Positions 12,696 to 20,288 of a stretch of 21,557 nucleotides of DNA are shown piece after piece. Positions within the stretch are counted from its first letter, which is position 1. Each line of letters opens with the position of its first letter. The stretch lies in contig DASSHI010000022.1 of the NCBI GenBank assembly GCA_035693025.1, positions 1-21,557 of the forward strand. Direction: 5' to 3'. A program made the translations under genes and the position numbers. The notes beneath the pieces were generated by a model. That model made no database searches and had not been told where the DNA came from. It saw only the letters and a program-made list of their open reading frames with translations. Source of the stretch: VRUE01 sp035693025 (GTDB lineage Bacteria > Actinomycetota > Thermoleophilia > Solirubrobacterales > 70-9).

Positions 12696-15188
12696 GTCCG
12701 GTTTTGTGCCGTTGCCGCCGGCGCTCTTCCGTGCCCGGCGGGTTCGCTGTTTCGCCGGCTTCGCGCCGTTCTCGCCCGCCGGGGGCCGCTCGCCGTCTTT
12801 GCCCTTCTTGCGCTTGCGGCGACGTTTGCCGCCTTTGGGGAAGTTGCGCAGCAGTTCGCGCGCGGTCGCCGACGGTTTGCGGGCCATCCGCATCCGCGCC
12901 CCGCGCAGCACCTCCTCGCCTTCGGGCGTGTGCGAGACGGCCCCCGCCAGCAGCGCCATGGCCAGGCGGCGGTCCTGTTTGCGTGCCGCGTGAACCAGCC
13001 GCCGCGCGTTGCGCCCGTGCGCCCGACCCGAGGAATTGACCAGCAGGCCGAGCAGCCGCTTCGTCTCCGGCCAGCGTTGCACGGCGTACTCTTCGTGCAG
13101 CTCGCGGGTGTAGGAGGCGAGCCGCCAGACCCACGCCTGCGCCTGGTCGCGCCGACCGATCCGTTTGTCGACCAGCGCCTGCAGCAGGCACTTCGTCCCG
13201 GCCCGCTTGTCGTCGCGACTCCAGGTCCCGACGATGTCGATCGCGTCGTCGAAGGCCTCCGGATCGTGCAGGTCGGCGATCTCGCCGAGAGCTTTCAGCT
13301 GCAGCTGAGAGTTGCGGTTGCGCTGCACGCAGGTCAGCAGGAAGCGGCGGCGCAGCTCTTTGGTCTTGTCGTTCTGCAGCATCGAGCGGGCGCGGCGCCA
13401 GTTCTGCGGGTTGACCCGCGCGCCCGCGAGCGCCGCCCAAGCATGCTGCTCGGGATAGTCGAGGTTCTCCACGGCGATCCGCCAGAGCTCGCGTTCGAGC
13501 ACCTGGGTGCGTTTTTCGGAATCGTCGGAGACCGGGACGATCCGCCGCTCGACCCGCACCCGCCGGCCCCGGCCGCGGCGCACCGGCCCGACGACGATCG
13601 CACCGCCGCGATAGACGTCGCGGTCGAGCAGGCTGTGCAGGGTGACGATCGTCTCGTCATGGGTCGTCGCCGGGTGGACGAAGTCGATCACCAGGCCGGC
13701 CTCCTTGCCCGGCGCCCGCCGGGTCACGCGTCCCACCCGCTGCTGGTAGATGCGGCGCGAGGCGGTCGGCGCGAGGTGCATGCAGATCGTCGCCCGCGGC
13801 GAGTTCCAACCCTCGGCGAGCAGCATCGCGTTGCAGAGCACGTCGACCTCGCCGCGCTCGAAGGCGGCGAGGATCTCGGCCAGTTCGCGCTTCGGCGTCT
13901 CACCGGAGACGGCGCGGGCGACGATCCCGGTGTCCTTGAACGCTTTGGCGACGTTCTTGGCGTGCTGGACGCCCGCCGTGTAGAGGACGCCCGGCGTCTT
14001 CGAGAAGCGCGTCTTGTAGAGGTCGGCGATCGCGACGTTGAAGGGCTCCTGGTCGAGCAGCGCAGCCAGCTCCTCCTGGTCGAAGTCCTGGTCGACCTCG
14101 CCTTTGCGCAGCGGCACCTTGGCGATCGTGCGCACGCCCGGGCCGGGCGGGATGCGCATGCAGCGCAGCGGCGAGATCACGCCGCGCCGCGCCGCCTGGG
14201 CCAGGTCGAAGCGCGAGGTCTGGGTCGGGAAGAGGTCGGCGACATGGCGGGCGATCAGCGCGCCGGTCGCGGTCATGCCGATGAAGACGGGACCGGTCCA
14301 GGCGCGGATACAGGCGCTGGTTTTCTCGCCCAGCGCGGTGTGCGCCTCGTCGCAGATGACGATCGAGTAGGCGTCGGAGACTTTCTTGTGGTTGCGCACG
14401 AACCACTGGTAGGTCTCGACCGTGACCGGTCCTTCGGCGTCGTCGCGGTCGCCGAGCAGCGGCGGGCGCAGGCGCTCCTTGTAGCCGCGGTCGGAGATCT
14501 CGCCGATGAACTGTTCGACCAGGTTGCGGCGGTGGGTGAGGATCAGGACCCCTCCGGTGCGGGTGGCGTCGATGAAGCCGACGGCGGCGACGGTCTTGCC
14601 GGCGCCGGTCGCGTGCTCGAACCAGAAGCGCCGGGCGGCGCCCGGGTCGTCGGGCGCCTCGGTCTCGACCTCCTCCTCGTCGTCCTCGCCCTTCTCTTCC
14701 TCCCAGTCCTGCGGCTCCTCGTCGGCGGCGAGGTCCTCGTCCTCGTCCTCCTCCTCGTCTTCGTCCTCCCCCAGCTCGGCGTCCTCGTCCTCCCCGTCGA
14801 GCTCGACGGGGGGAGCCGGCTCGGCGCCGTTTTCGGCCGCCGTCTGCTGCTCGGACATCAGCTCGGTCAGGGTGCCGGAGAGCGCGTCGACCTGGTGGGG
14901 GTTGAGCTCGGCGCCGTCGCGCAATTTCGGCGGCTCGTCGGCCAGCAGCCGCTCCAGCCCGAGCAGCAGCGAGAAGTCGCGGCGCCACTGGATCGAGGGA
15001 TGCTCGGCCCCCTCGTCGAGCTCCTTCAGCGCGGCGTCCAGCGCGCGGCGGCGCGCGGTGCCGGGGGCGAGCGCCTCCGGGCCCTCGCCGTCGAGCAGGA
15101 AGGGCTCGCGGGCAAACGCCGCCGCCCGCTCGATGTCGGCGCCTGAAGGTACTGCCGCCTTAGCGGCAACTTCGCTGGTCTTGGCCAT
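12627..15188 (-). CDS. DEAD/DEAH-box (SF2) helicase with internal acidic tract
   Basis: The 853-residue protein carries SF2 helicase motifs. Walker A is EHATGAGKT (about 191-199), motif Ia LTHRRNLVEQF, motif II DEAH (about 280-283) and motif III GMTATG. The second RecA domain has LCNAMLLAEGWNSPRATICM and motif VI YQQRVGRVTRR. A Q-motif-like LNPHQVDAL (about 95-103) lies about 90 residues before Walker A, and the gap is filled by a highly acidic, low-complexity tract (about 130-180). The C-terminus is a helical, basic region ending in a Lys/Arg-rich then acidic tail. Substrate (DNA or RNA) is unknown. ATG 15186-15188 was preferred to an upstream ATG because the upstream residues look non-coding. 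It overlaps birA tail to tail. Confidence 0.85.
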   Translation of the reverse strand: MAKTSEVAAKAAVPSGADIERAAAFAREPFLLDGEGPEALAPGTARRRALDAALKELDEGAEHPSIQWRRDFSLLLGLERLLADEPPKLRDGAELNPHQVDALSGTLTELMSEQQTAAENGAEPAPPVELDGEDEDAELGEDEDEEEDEDEDLAADEEPQDWEEEKGEDDEEEVETEAPDDPGAARRFWFEHATGAGKTVAAVGFIDATRTGGVLILTHRRNLVEQFIGEISDRGYKERLRPPLLGDRDDAEGPVTVETYQWFVRNHKKVSDAYSIVICDEAHTALGEKTSACIRAWTGPVFIGMTATGALIARHVADLFPTQTSRFDLAQAARRGVISPLRCMRIPPGPGVRTIAKVPLRKGEVDQDFDQEELAALLDQEPFNVAIADLYKTRFSKTPGVLYTAGVQHAKNVAKAFKDTGIVARAVSGETPKRELAEILAAFERGEVDVLCNAMLLAEGWNSPRATICMHLAPTASRRIYQQRVGRVTRRAPGKEAGLVIDFVHPATTHDETIVTLHSLLDRDVYRGGAIVVGPVRRGRGRRVRVERRIVPVSDDSEKRTQVLERELWRIAVENLDYPEQHAWAALAGARVNPQNWRRARSMLQNDKTKELRRRFLLTCVQRNRNSQLQLKALGEIADLHDPEAFDDAIDIVGTWSRDDKRAGTKCLLQALVDKRIGRRDQAQAWVWRLASYTRELHEEYAVQRWPETKRLLGLLVNSSGRAHGRNARRLVHAARKQDRRLAMALLAGAVSHTPEGEEVLRGARMRMARKPSATARELLRNFPKGGKRRRKRKKGKDGERPPAGENGAKPAKQRTRRARKSAGGNGTKPDSEPEMDLAGAEDDAVAAGSDDD

Positions 15189-15324
15189 GAAGGCTTGTGC
15201 GCTTTCGTTCCCGCAGCGACGCGAACGCGTGCGGCCGGGAGACTTAGACGAGGAGGCCGGGAGGTTGGCTCTTCCTTCCCCCCAGCGCACTCGAGCGGCC
15301 CGCATACGGCGAACCGGACATGCC

Positions 15325-15332
15325 TATTGTAA
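15325..15332. promoter_or_regulatory. Candidate overlapping -10 boxes for the TlpA-like gene and the divergent helicase gene
   Basis: In the 157-bp gap between helicase and lipoprotein genes, TATTGT (15325-15330, plus strand) lies 15 nt before the ATG at 15346, with GGGAAG between as a possible ribosome-binding site. On the minus strand the same bases read TACAAT (15327-15332). This is the only AT-rich spot in the gap. No good -35 match is seen, so the call is tentative. Confidence 0.35.
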
Positions 15333-15345
15333 ACAGGGAAGCCAG

Positions 15346-15936
15346 ATGAGTGATTGCAAAGCCCGCACCTGCGCCCTCGTCCTCGTCGTGGCCGCACTGG
15401 CGATCGCCGGCTGTGGGTCGTCGCAGGGCGGCGACTACGGCGGCCAGCACCCCGACTACGCAAAGGCACTGGCCGGCTCGCCCGCACCGCTCGCGGCGCT
15501 GCATCGCCAGGCCGACGACCTCCTTTCCGGCGGCAGGGACGCGTACGAAGCGCGGCTGGCGGCCCTGCGCGGCTATCCGGCGGTGGTCAACGTCTGGGCC
15601 TCCTGGTGCGGGCCCTGCCGCTTCGAGTTCCCCCACCTGCAGCAGGCGGCGGCGAACTACGGCAAGCGAGTCGCCTTCCTCGGCGTCGACAGCGAAGACT
15701 CCGCCGACGCGGCGAGCACCTTCCTCGAAGAGGCGCCGGTCCCCTACCCCAGCTACGCCGATCCCGACAAGGACATCGCCGAATCGCTCGGCGCCTCGCT
15801 CGGCTTCCCCGACACGGCCTTCTACGATCGCGACGGCAAGCTCGTCTATCTCAAGCAGGGCCCATACAGCGAGCCGGCGGAACTGCGCGCCGACATCGAG
15901 CGCTACGCGCTCGGCAGCGGCGCCGAAAGCGGATAA
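15346..15936 (+). CDS. TlpA/ResA-type thioredoxin-fold lipoprotein
   Basis: The 196-residue protein begins with a lipoprotein signal: basic n-region, hydrophobic stretch LVLVVAALAIAGC and a lipobox ending at Cys23. After a Gly/Ser-rich linker comes a thioredoxin-like domain with NVWASWCGPCRFEFPHL (redox pair Cys88/Cys91). GVDSEDSADAASTFLEEAPVP and the cis-proline region GFPDTAFYDRDGKLVY follow, typical of TlpA/CcmG proteins. It should be tethered outside the membrane and reduce disulphides, possibly in apocytochrome c, which would fit the ccm genes nearby. That link is inferred. It starts at ATG 15346 and ends 7 bp before the NfeD-like gene. Confidence 0.88.
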   Translation: MSDCKARTCALVLVVAALAIAGCGSSQGGDYGGQHPDYAKALAGSPAPLAALHRQADDLLSGGRDAYEARLAALRGYPAVVNVWASWCGPCRFEFPHLQQAAANYGKRVAFLGVDSEDSADAASTFLEEAPVPYPSYADPDKDIAESLGASLGFPDTAFYDRDGKLVYLKQGPYSEPAELRADIERYALGSGAESG

Positions 15937-15943
15937 TCGAGAG

Positions 15944-16405
15944 ATGGACCTCTTCGTCGCAGTCGCGCTGATCGGAGTGGGACTGCTGCTGGCGGAGCTG
16001 CTGCTCTCAACCGGTGGGGTGCTGGCGGCGCTCGGCGCGGCGGGGCTGATCGCGGGCGGCGTGCTCGCCCTCACCGCCGATGCCGATTCCAGCGCCAGCG
16101 ACTGGGCGGGGCCGGCGCTGATCACCCTCGGCGTGCTCTCGATCGCGAGCTTCTACTTCGTCACCCGCAAAGTCCTCGAGGCCCACCGCGATCGGCCCGT
16201 CCGGGGCGGGCAGGAGGAGCTGATCGGGGCCAGCGCCGAGGTCCGTACTCCCCCCGACCCCGAGGGGCAGGTGGCGATCGCGGGGGCCATCTGGCATGCG
16301 CGGCGGATGGGCGACGGGGTGCCGCTGCGGCCGGGGGATAGAGTCACCGTAGAGGCGGTCGAAGGACTGACCCTGGTGGTCCGACCCGAGAAAGGAGCAG
16401 GCTGA
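15944..16405 (+). CDS. NfeD-like membrane protein (short form)
   Basis: The 153-residue protein has two or three transmembrane helices (about residues 4-21, 24-44 and 58-75) followed by a small soluble beta domain: GASAEVRTPPDPEGQVAIAGAIWHARR ... LRPGDRVTVEAVEGLTLVV. This is the OB-fold of NfeD proteins, found after a G.a...l.P.G.v...G..w pattern. Short NfeD proteins are nearly always encoded next to a stomatin/slipin and are thought to work with it in the membrane. Here the stop overlaps the slipin start as TGATG, with AAAGGAG at 16391-16397 as its ribosome-binding site. The exact function is unknown. Confidence 0.87.
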   Translation: MDLFVAVALIGVGLLLAELLLSTGGVLAALGAAGLIAGGVLALTADADSSASDWAGPALITLGVLSIASFYFVTRKVLEAHRDRPVRGGQEELIGASAEVRTPPDPEGQVAIAGAIWHARRMGDGVPLRPGDRVTVEAVEGLTLVVRPEKGAG

Positions 16406-17163
16406 TGGCAGCGCTCGTCGTCCTCGCCGTGCTGGTGATCTTCGTGGCGATCGTGCTCGGCAGCTCGGTGCGCGTACTGCGCGAGTACGAGCGCGGCGTG
16501 ATCTTCCGCCTCGGCCGCCTGATCGCGCAGAAGGGGCCCGGCCTGATCCTTCTGATCCCGATGATCGACCGCATGGTCAAGGTCGACCTGCGCACGGTGA
16601 CGCTGAACATCCCGCCGCAGGAGGTGATCACCCGCGACAACGTCCCCGCCGGGGTCAACGCGGTCGCCTACTTCCGCGTGATCGACTCCCAGAAAGCGAT
16701 CGTCGAGGTCGAAAACTACCTCCTCGCCACCTCGCAGATCTCGCAGACGGCGCTGCGCTCGGTGCTCGGCAAGGCCGAGTTCGATCAGCTGCTGTCCGAG
16801 CGGGAGCGGCTCAACGAGGAGCTGCAGAAGATCATCGACGAGTCGACCGAGCCCTGGGGCGTGAAGGTGACCGCGGTCGAGATCAAGGACGTCGAGATCC
16901 CCGAGCAGATGCAGCGGGCGATCGCGCGCCAGGCCGAGGCCGAGCGCGAGCGCCGCGCCAAGATCATCAATTCCGAGGGCGAGTTCCAAGCGGCGCAGAA
17001 GCTCACCGACGCGGCCGACATCATCAGCACCAACCCCGCTTCGCTGCAGCTGCGCTACCTGCAGACGCTGCTCGAAATCGGCAGCAACCAGAACACGACC
17101 GTCGTCTTCCCGCTGCCGATGGACGTGCTCAAACCGTTCCTCGAGCCTACCTCGGACTCCTGA
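16405..17163 (+). CDS. Slipin / stomatin-like SPFH-domain protein
   Basis: The 252-residue protein has one N-terminal membrane segment (about 2-20) and an SPFH domain. VRVLREYERGVIFRLGRL, KGPGLILLIPMIDRMVKVDLRT and the NIPPQEVITRDNVPAGVNAVAYFRV segment are characteristic of slipins. The coiled-coil region includes RAIARQAEAERERRAKIINSEGE, and the family tail is QTLLEIGSNQNTTVVFPLPMD. It scaffolds membrane microdomains in other bacteria and pairs with the NfeD-like protein encoded just upstream. Its TGA overlaps the probable CTG start of the next gene. Assignment of family is very secure. Confidence 0.95.
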   Translation: MAALVVLAVLVIFVAIVLGSSVRVLREYERGVIFRLGRLIAQKGPGLILLIPMIDRMVKVDLRTVTLNIPPQEVITRDNVPAGVNAVAYFRVIDSQKAIVEVENYLLATSQISQTALRSVLGKAEFDQLLSERERLNEELQKIIDESTEPWGVKVTAVEIKDVEIPEQMQRAIARQAEAERERRAKIINSEGEFQAAQKLTDAADIISTNPASLQLRYLQTLLEIGSNQNTTVVFPLPMDVLKPFLEPTSDS

Positions 17164-18206
17164 GCGCGCCCGAGATCCGCATCGACCAGCTCGACGGGCT
17201 GCCGACGCTCCTGGCGCCCGGCCGCGCCGACCGCCCGCACGGCTTCGGCGGCCGAGCCGACGACGGGAAAGGCGCCGAGGGGTGCCCGTTCTGCGAGGGG
17301 CGCGAGGAGAAGACGCCGCCCGAGGTCTACGCGGTCCGGCCCGGCGGTGGCGGCGCCGATTCGCCGGGGTGGACGAGCCGCGTCGTGCCGAACCTCTATC
17401 CGGCCCTGGCCGAGGGCGAGGATGCCGACGGCGCTCCGCGCAGCGGCGAAGCGGGGGCGTTCGCGAGCGCCGGCGACCCGCTGCTCGAGTCGCGCCGGGC
17501 CGGCGAGCCCGACCTGTTCGCCTCGCGGCCGGCGCTCGGGGCCCACGAGGTGCTGATCAACGCGCCCGAGCATGCGACCGCATTGGCCGCGCTGAGCGAG
17601 GAGCGCTTCCTCGGCGCGGTCGCGACCTGGCGCGAGCGGATGCGCGCCCACGCCGACGCGCCCTACGTCCAGCTCGTCGTAAACGAGGGTGCCGGGGCGG
17701 GCGCGTCCCTCCCCCACACCCACGCGCAGCTGTATGCGCTGCCCTTCGTGCCCGCCGCGGTCGCGCGGGAGCGGGAGCGGGCCGGCGCCTATAGCGAACG
17801 GACCGCGGGCGGCGGCCTGCTCAGCGACGTCCTGGTCGAGGAGGTGCGGCGGCGCGAGCGGCTGGTCGCGATCGACGACGAGGCGGCGCTGATCTGCCCC
17901 TGGGCCTCGCACTCGCCCTACGAGCTGCGGGTGGTGCCGCGCCGTGAGGCGGCGCGCTTCGAGGAGGACAGCGGAGGCGCGGCGATGATTCGCACGGCGA
18001 TGCAGCTGCTGGCGAAGCGCTTCGACGGGCCGCCCGAGTTGAACCTCTGGGTCGCGACGGCGCCGCGCGGCGCCGAGACCTTCCACTGGCACGTCGACAT
18101 CGCCCCCCGCCTGACGATCAAGGCCGGGCTCGAGCTGGGCAGCGGGGTCGACATCAACGTCTACCCGCCCGAGCGCGCCGCGGCGGACTTGCGAGAGTGC
18201 CTCTGA
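17160..18206 (+). CDS. GalT-like nucleotidyl transferase (HIT superfamily), probable CTG start
   Basis: The protein resembles galactose-1-phosphate uridylyltransferase. It has a zinc-type CPFC (about 42-45), SRVVPNLYPAL (about 73-83), the catalytic HTHAQ (about 186-190, GalT normally HPHGQ) and a C-terminal half with ELRVVPRR and ETFHWHVDIAPRL. The conserved N-terminal part (EIRIDQLDGLPTLLAPGRADRPHGF) is encoded upstream of the first ATG/GTG/TTG, which is GTG 17385 inside the PNLYPAL motif. The only sensible start is CTG 17160, overlapping the slipin TGA as CTGA (348 residues). A 40-residue insert (about 84-122) is acidic. Sugar specificity is unknown. The next gene overlaps at TGATG. Confidence 0.83.
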   Translation: MSAPEIRIDQLDGLPTLLAPGRADRPHGFGGRADDGKGAEGCPFCEGREEKTPPEVYAVRPGGGGADSPGWTSRVVPNLYPALAEGEDADGAPRSGEAGAFASAGDPLLESRRAGEPDLFASRPALGAHEVLINAPEHATALAALSEERFLGAVATWRERMRAHADAPYVQLVVNEGAGAGASLPHTHAQLYALPFVPAAVARERERAGAYSERTAGGGLLSDVLVEEVRRRERLVAIDDEAALICPWASHSPYELRVVPRREAARFEEDSGGAAMIRTAMQLLAKRFDGPPELNLWVATAPRGAETFHWHVDIAPRLTIKAGLELGSGVDINVYPPERAAADLRECL

Positions 18207-18847
18207 TGCCGCCGAACCCACGCCCGATCCCGCGCTTCATCGCCGACTCAACCCAGGAGGGGATCCCGCACGGCCGCTTCGCCGAGCGGCTCGGCGAGGA
18301 GCTCCGCAGCGCCTGCGAGCGGATCGAGGACCTGCCGGAGGGGGTGACCCTGCCCGACGAGGTCGAGTGGTTCCCGGAGCGGGCCTGGGGCGGGCGTGTC
18401 TGGGTTCCGGCGACCGCGCGGACCGGCGGGCCGGACGGGGCGCTGGAGCTGTTCGGCCACGTCTCCTACGTCCTGCCGGAGAGTGGCGCGGCGGGCGAGG
18501 GCGAGCCGGGCGACTTCCGCGTTGCGGCCGACTTCACCGACGTGCTTGCCGAGGACAACCCCGGCTGGAAGATCGACCTCAACGACGACGTGATCGGCCA
18601 GTGGCGGGGCGAGAACGGGCGCGCCGGCGCGGTTACGCTGGTCTGGGGCCGGCCGCTGGTCCGCGGCGCCGTCGCCGCGACCGCCGAGCTGGAGCTGGAG
18701 ACCGTCGACCAGGAAGTGGTCTCCAACGAACGCTTCACCCTGATCGCGCTCGACGCCCTGAAGGGCTTCGGCGACGACGTCTTCATGCAGGTCAAGCTCT
18801 GGAGCCGCCGCGCTCAGGAGCTGGCGGTCGAGAGCCTCTACGCCTGA
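18206..18847 (+). CDS. Conserved-looking hypothetical protein (213 aa)
   Basis: The 213-residue protein starts PPNPRPIPRFIADSTQEGIP and has an acidic helical segment, then a mostly strand-predicted body (VWVPATARTG, ELFGHVSYVL, FRVAADFTDVLAEDNPGWKIDLND). It ends with FMQVKLWSRRAQELAVESLYA. There is no signal peptide or membrane segment. I do not recognise a named family. ATG 18206 overlaps the stop of the GalT-like gene, so it is the last member of the run starting at 15346. An upstream GTG (18197) is possible but gives only three more residues. Its last 10 bp overlap the convergent yceH gene. Real gene, function unknown. Confidence 0.75.
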   Translation: MPPNPRPIPRFIADSTQEGIPHGRFAERLGEELRSACERIEDLPEGVTLPDEVEWFPERAWGGRVWVPATARTGGPDGALELFGHVSYVLPESGAAGEGEPGDFRVAADFTDVLAEDNPGWKIDLNDDVIGQWRGENGRAGAVTLVWGRPLVRGAVAATAELELETVDQEVVSNERFTLIALDALKGFGDDVFMQVKLWSRRAQELAVESLYA

Positions 18848-19476
18848 GGGGGATCCGGCGAGGCCGGCTCCTCGCCGAGCGCCTCGCGCAGCTCTCGCAC
18901 CTGAACGCGCAGCTCGCCGAGCTCCCGCTCGAGCCGCTCGAGGCGGTCCTCCGACTCGGCGCGCGGCGGCTGCGGCGCCGGGACGCCGGACTCTTCTTCG
19001 CCGAGCAGCTGCCGGTAGCGCTCCTCCCTCTGGCCGGGCCGCCGCGTCAGCCGTTCCACGTAGCCGCGCTCGACCAGTTTCTCCAGCGTCTCCTGCACGG
19101 CGGCGAGATCGACGAAGTCGTGCAGCCGTTCAGTGCGCTGCTTCAACTCTCCGGGAGTCTGGGTTCCCCGCAGCATCAGCACGGCGAGCAGCGACAGCTC
19201 AGCGTCATCGGCGCCGAGCGCCTCGTCCATCAGGTGCCGGTACTTGCGCGCCCGGCTCCCGGCACCGCTGGCCAGCCGGGTCCAGCCGCGCAGCGCGGTG
19301 CGCCGCAGCGCCTCGACCACCGTCGCCTCGTCGTAGTCCACTACCGGATCGCGGTTCGTCGCCTGATTGCAGGCGAGCCGCAACGAGTTGAGCGAGAGCG
19401 GATAGGCGTCGGGCGTCGCCCGCTGCTTCTCCAGCAGGCAACCGACCACACGGACCTCGACCGGATCGGCGTCCAC
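18838..19476 (-). CDS. yceH: YceH family protein (DUF480)
   Basis: The 212-residue protein matches DUF480: VEVRVVGCLLEKQRATPDAYPLSLNSLRLACNQ is the family's hallmark start (EARVLGALIEKE..TP..YPLTLN.L..ACNQ). RDPVVDYDEATVVEALRRTALRGW, the ELSLLAVLMLRGTQTPGELKQRTERLHDF repeat and VERLTRRPGQREERYRQLL follow. It contains two winged-helix domains and a C-terminal coiled coil (SEDRLERLERELGELRVQVRELREAL), so nucleic-acid binding is likely, but the function is unestablished. The start is GTG (19474-19476) with TAGCAT six bases upstream, suggesting leaderless translation. Confidence 0.93.
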   Translation of the reverse strand: MDADPVEVRVVGCLLEKQRATPDAYPLSLNSLRLACNQATNRDPVVDYDEATVVEALRRTALRGWTRLASGAGSRARKYRHLMDEALGADDAELSLLAVLMLRGTQTPGELKQRTERLHDFVDLAAVQETLEKLVERGYVERLTRRPGQREERYRQLLGEEESGVPAPQPPRAESEDRLERLERELGELRVQVRELREALGEEPASPDPPQA

Positions 19477-19482
19477 GGCTCA

Positions 19483-19488
19483 ATGCTA
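19483..19488 (-). promoter_or_regulatory. Candidate -10 box for leaderless yceH
   Basis: Read on the minus strand this is TAGCAT, matching TAnnnT, six bases before the GTG start codon of yceH. There is no ribosome-binding site. The same six-base spacing is seen at 4028 and 19536. Confidence 0.5.
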
Positions 19489-19522
19489 TTGCGAAAGCAA
19501 CAGATTGCGATTGCCTGCAATC
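19489..19522. promoter_or_regulatory. Clustered TTGC/GCAA palindromes in the divergent yceH / small-gene spacer
   Basis: TTGC-GAAA-GCAA (19489-19500) is followed by GATTGC-CT-GCAATC (19509-19522), with another TTGCGA between. They lie in a 71-bp divergent spacer just upstream of two candidate -10 boxes, which is where an operator would be expected. The symmetry is seen; binding by either gene product is inferred. Confidence 0.45.
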
Positions 19523-19535
19523 CACCTTCCTCCGC

Positions 19536-19541
19536 TACGGT
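19536..19541 (+). promoter_or_regulatory. Candidate -10 box for the leaderless 57-residue gene
   Basis: TACGGT (TAnnnT) lies six bases before the ATG at 19548, with no Shine-Dalgarno sequence. This supports a leaderless transcript for the two-gene nucleotidyltransferase module. Confidence 0.5.
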
Positions 19542-19547
19542 TTGACG

Positions 19548-19721
19548 ATGTCCCCTACGCCGCAACCAAGGAAGACAGAAGGCGCCGGCGCCAAGGCCGA
19601 GGCGGTCCGCATCGAGCGGCTGCGGAAGGACGCCAAGCGCCCGATGAGCGTGAACCTGGCAGAGGGCATCGCCCTCAGTCATCAGCTGATGCGGTTCACG
19701 GGCGCCGCTGACCACGATTGA
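19548..19721 (+). CDS. Small protein upstream of nucleotidyltransferase (possible antitoxin-like partner, 57 aa)
   Basis: ATG 19548 to TGA 19721 encodes 57 residues. A charged N-terminus (MSPTPQPRKTEGAGAKAEAV) precedes a helical RIERLRKDAKRPMSVNLAEG segment and a C-terminal ALSHQLMRFTGAA. No DNA-binding motif can be named. Its TGA overlaps the TTG start of the nucleotidyltransferase gene (TTGA), so the two are coupled. A small helical protein in front of a minimal nucleotidyltransferase is the layout of several toxin-antitoxin-type modules. That role is an inference from layout. The gene has a -10 box six bases upstream and lower GC than the neighbouring housekeeping genes. Confidence 0.7.
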   Translation: MSPTPQPRKTEGAGAKAEAVRIERLRKDAKRPMSVNLAEGIALSHQLMRFTGAADHD

Positions 19722-20194
19722 CCGAGCCGGCCTTCGACCAGCTTCTCCGCCGGCTCTCCGAGGCAGGCGTCGAGTTCGTTCTGGTCGGCGGCCTTGCGGT
19801 TAACGCTTGGGGGGTCGTCCGAGGAACGAAGGACGTGGACATCGTCGCAGCGCCGGATCCCGAGAATCTCAAGCGGCTCGCCGAGGTCGCCGTGGGGGCG
19901 CATGGTCACATCCAGAAAGGGGAGGCGTTTTTCAGCACGCCGTTCTCGATCGCAGCCGAGGTCGCCAGCGGGGAGCGAGTCGCAATTGAAACCGCGCTCG
20001 GCCTCTTGGATGTGGTCCAGGGACTCGACGGCGTCCCGCCATATGCAGAGCTACGCGAGTCGGCTATCGAGGCCGAAATTCTCGGCGTCAAAGTAGCCGT
20101 CTGCTCGATCGACGCCCTGCGCGAGATGAAGCGCGCCGCGGGGCGCCCTCGCGATCACGTCGACCTGGAAGATCTGGATGCAACGGGCAATTAG
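19718..20194 (+). CDS. Minimal nucleotidyltransferase-fold protein
   Basis: The 158-residue protein has the polymerase-beta-type nucleotidyltransferase signature GGLAVNAWGVVRGTKDVDIV (about 24-43), with the Gly-Gly pair and the DxD metal ligands (Asp39, Asp41). A region ERVAIETALGLLDVVQGLDGVPPY follows. The C-terminal ILGVKVAVCSIDALREMKRAAGRPRDHVDLEDL is typical of small AbiEii/DUF6036-like proteins found in actinobacteria. The start is TTG 19718, overlapping the upstream stop. The substrate is unknown; related modules modify tRNA or proteins, but that cannot be concluded here. Codons such as GTT AAC GCT TGG and the lower GC suggest acquisition. Confidence 0.8.
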   Translation: MTEPAFDQLLRRLSEAGVEFVLVGGLAVNAWGVVRGTKDVDIVAAPDPENLKRLAEVAVGAHGHIQKGEAFFSTPFSIAAEVASGERVAIETALGLLDVVQGLDGVPPYAELRESAIEAEILGVKVAVCSIDALREMKRAAGRPRDHVDLEDLDATGN

Positions 20195-20213
20195 CTTCTA
20201 CGATGGGCATCCG

Positions 20214-20287
<74 letters not shown>

Positions 20288-20288
20288 T

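Noticed and set aside
14690..14830. Repeated CTCCTCGTC-type triplets that could be taken for a tandem repeat or CRISPR-like array
   Set aside because: They are codons for the Asp/Glu-rich tract of the helicase, without spacer structure.
12930..15146. 738-residue open frame on the plus strand opposite the helicase gene
   Set aside because: Mirror of the helicase codons (long valine/leucine runs opposite the acidic tract); no start context and no recognisable domain.
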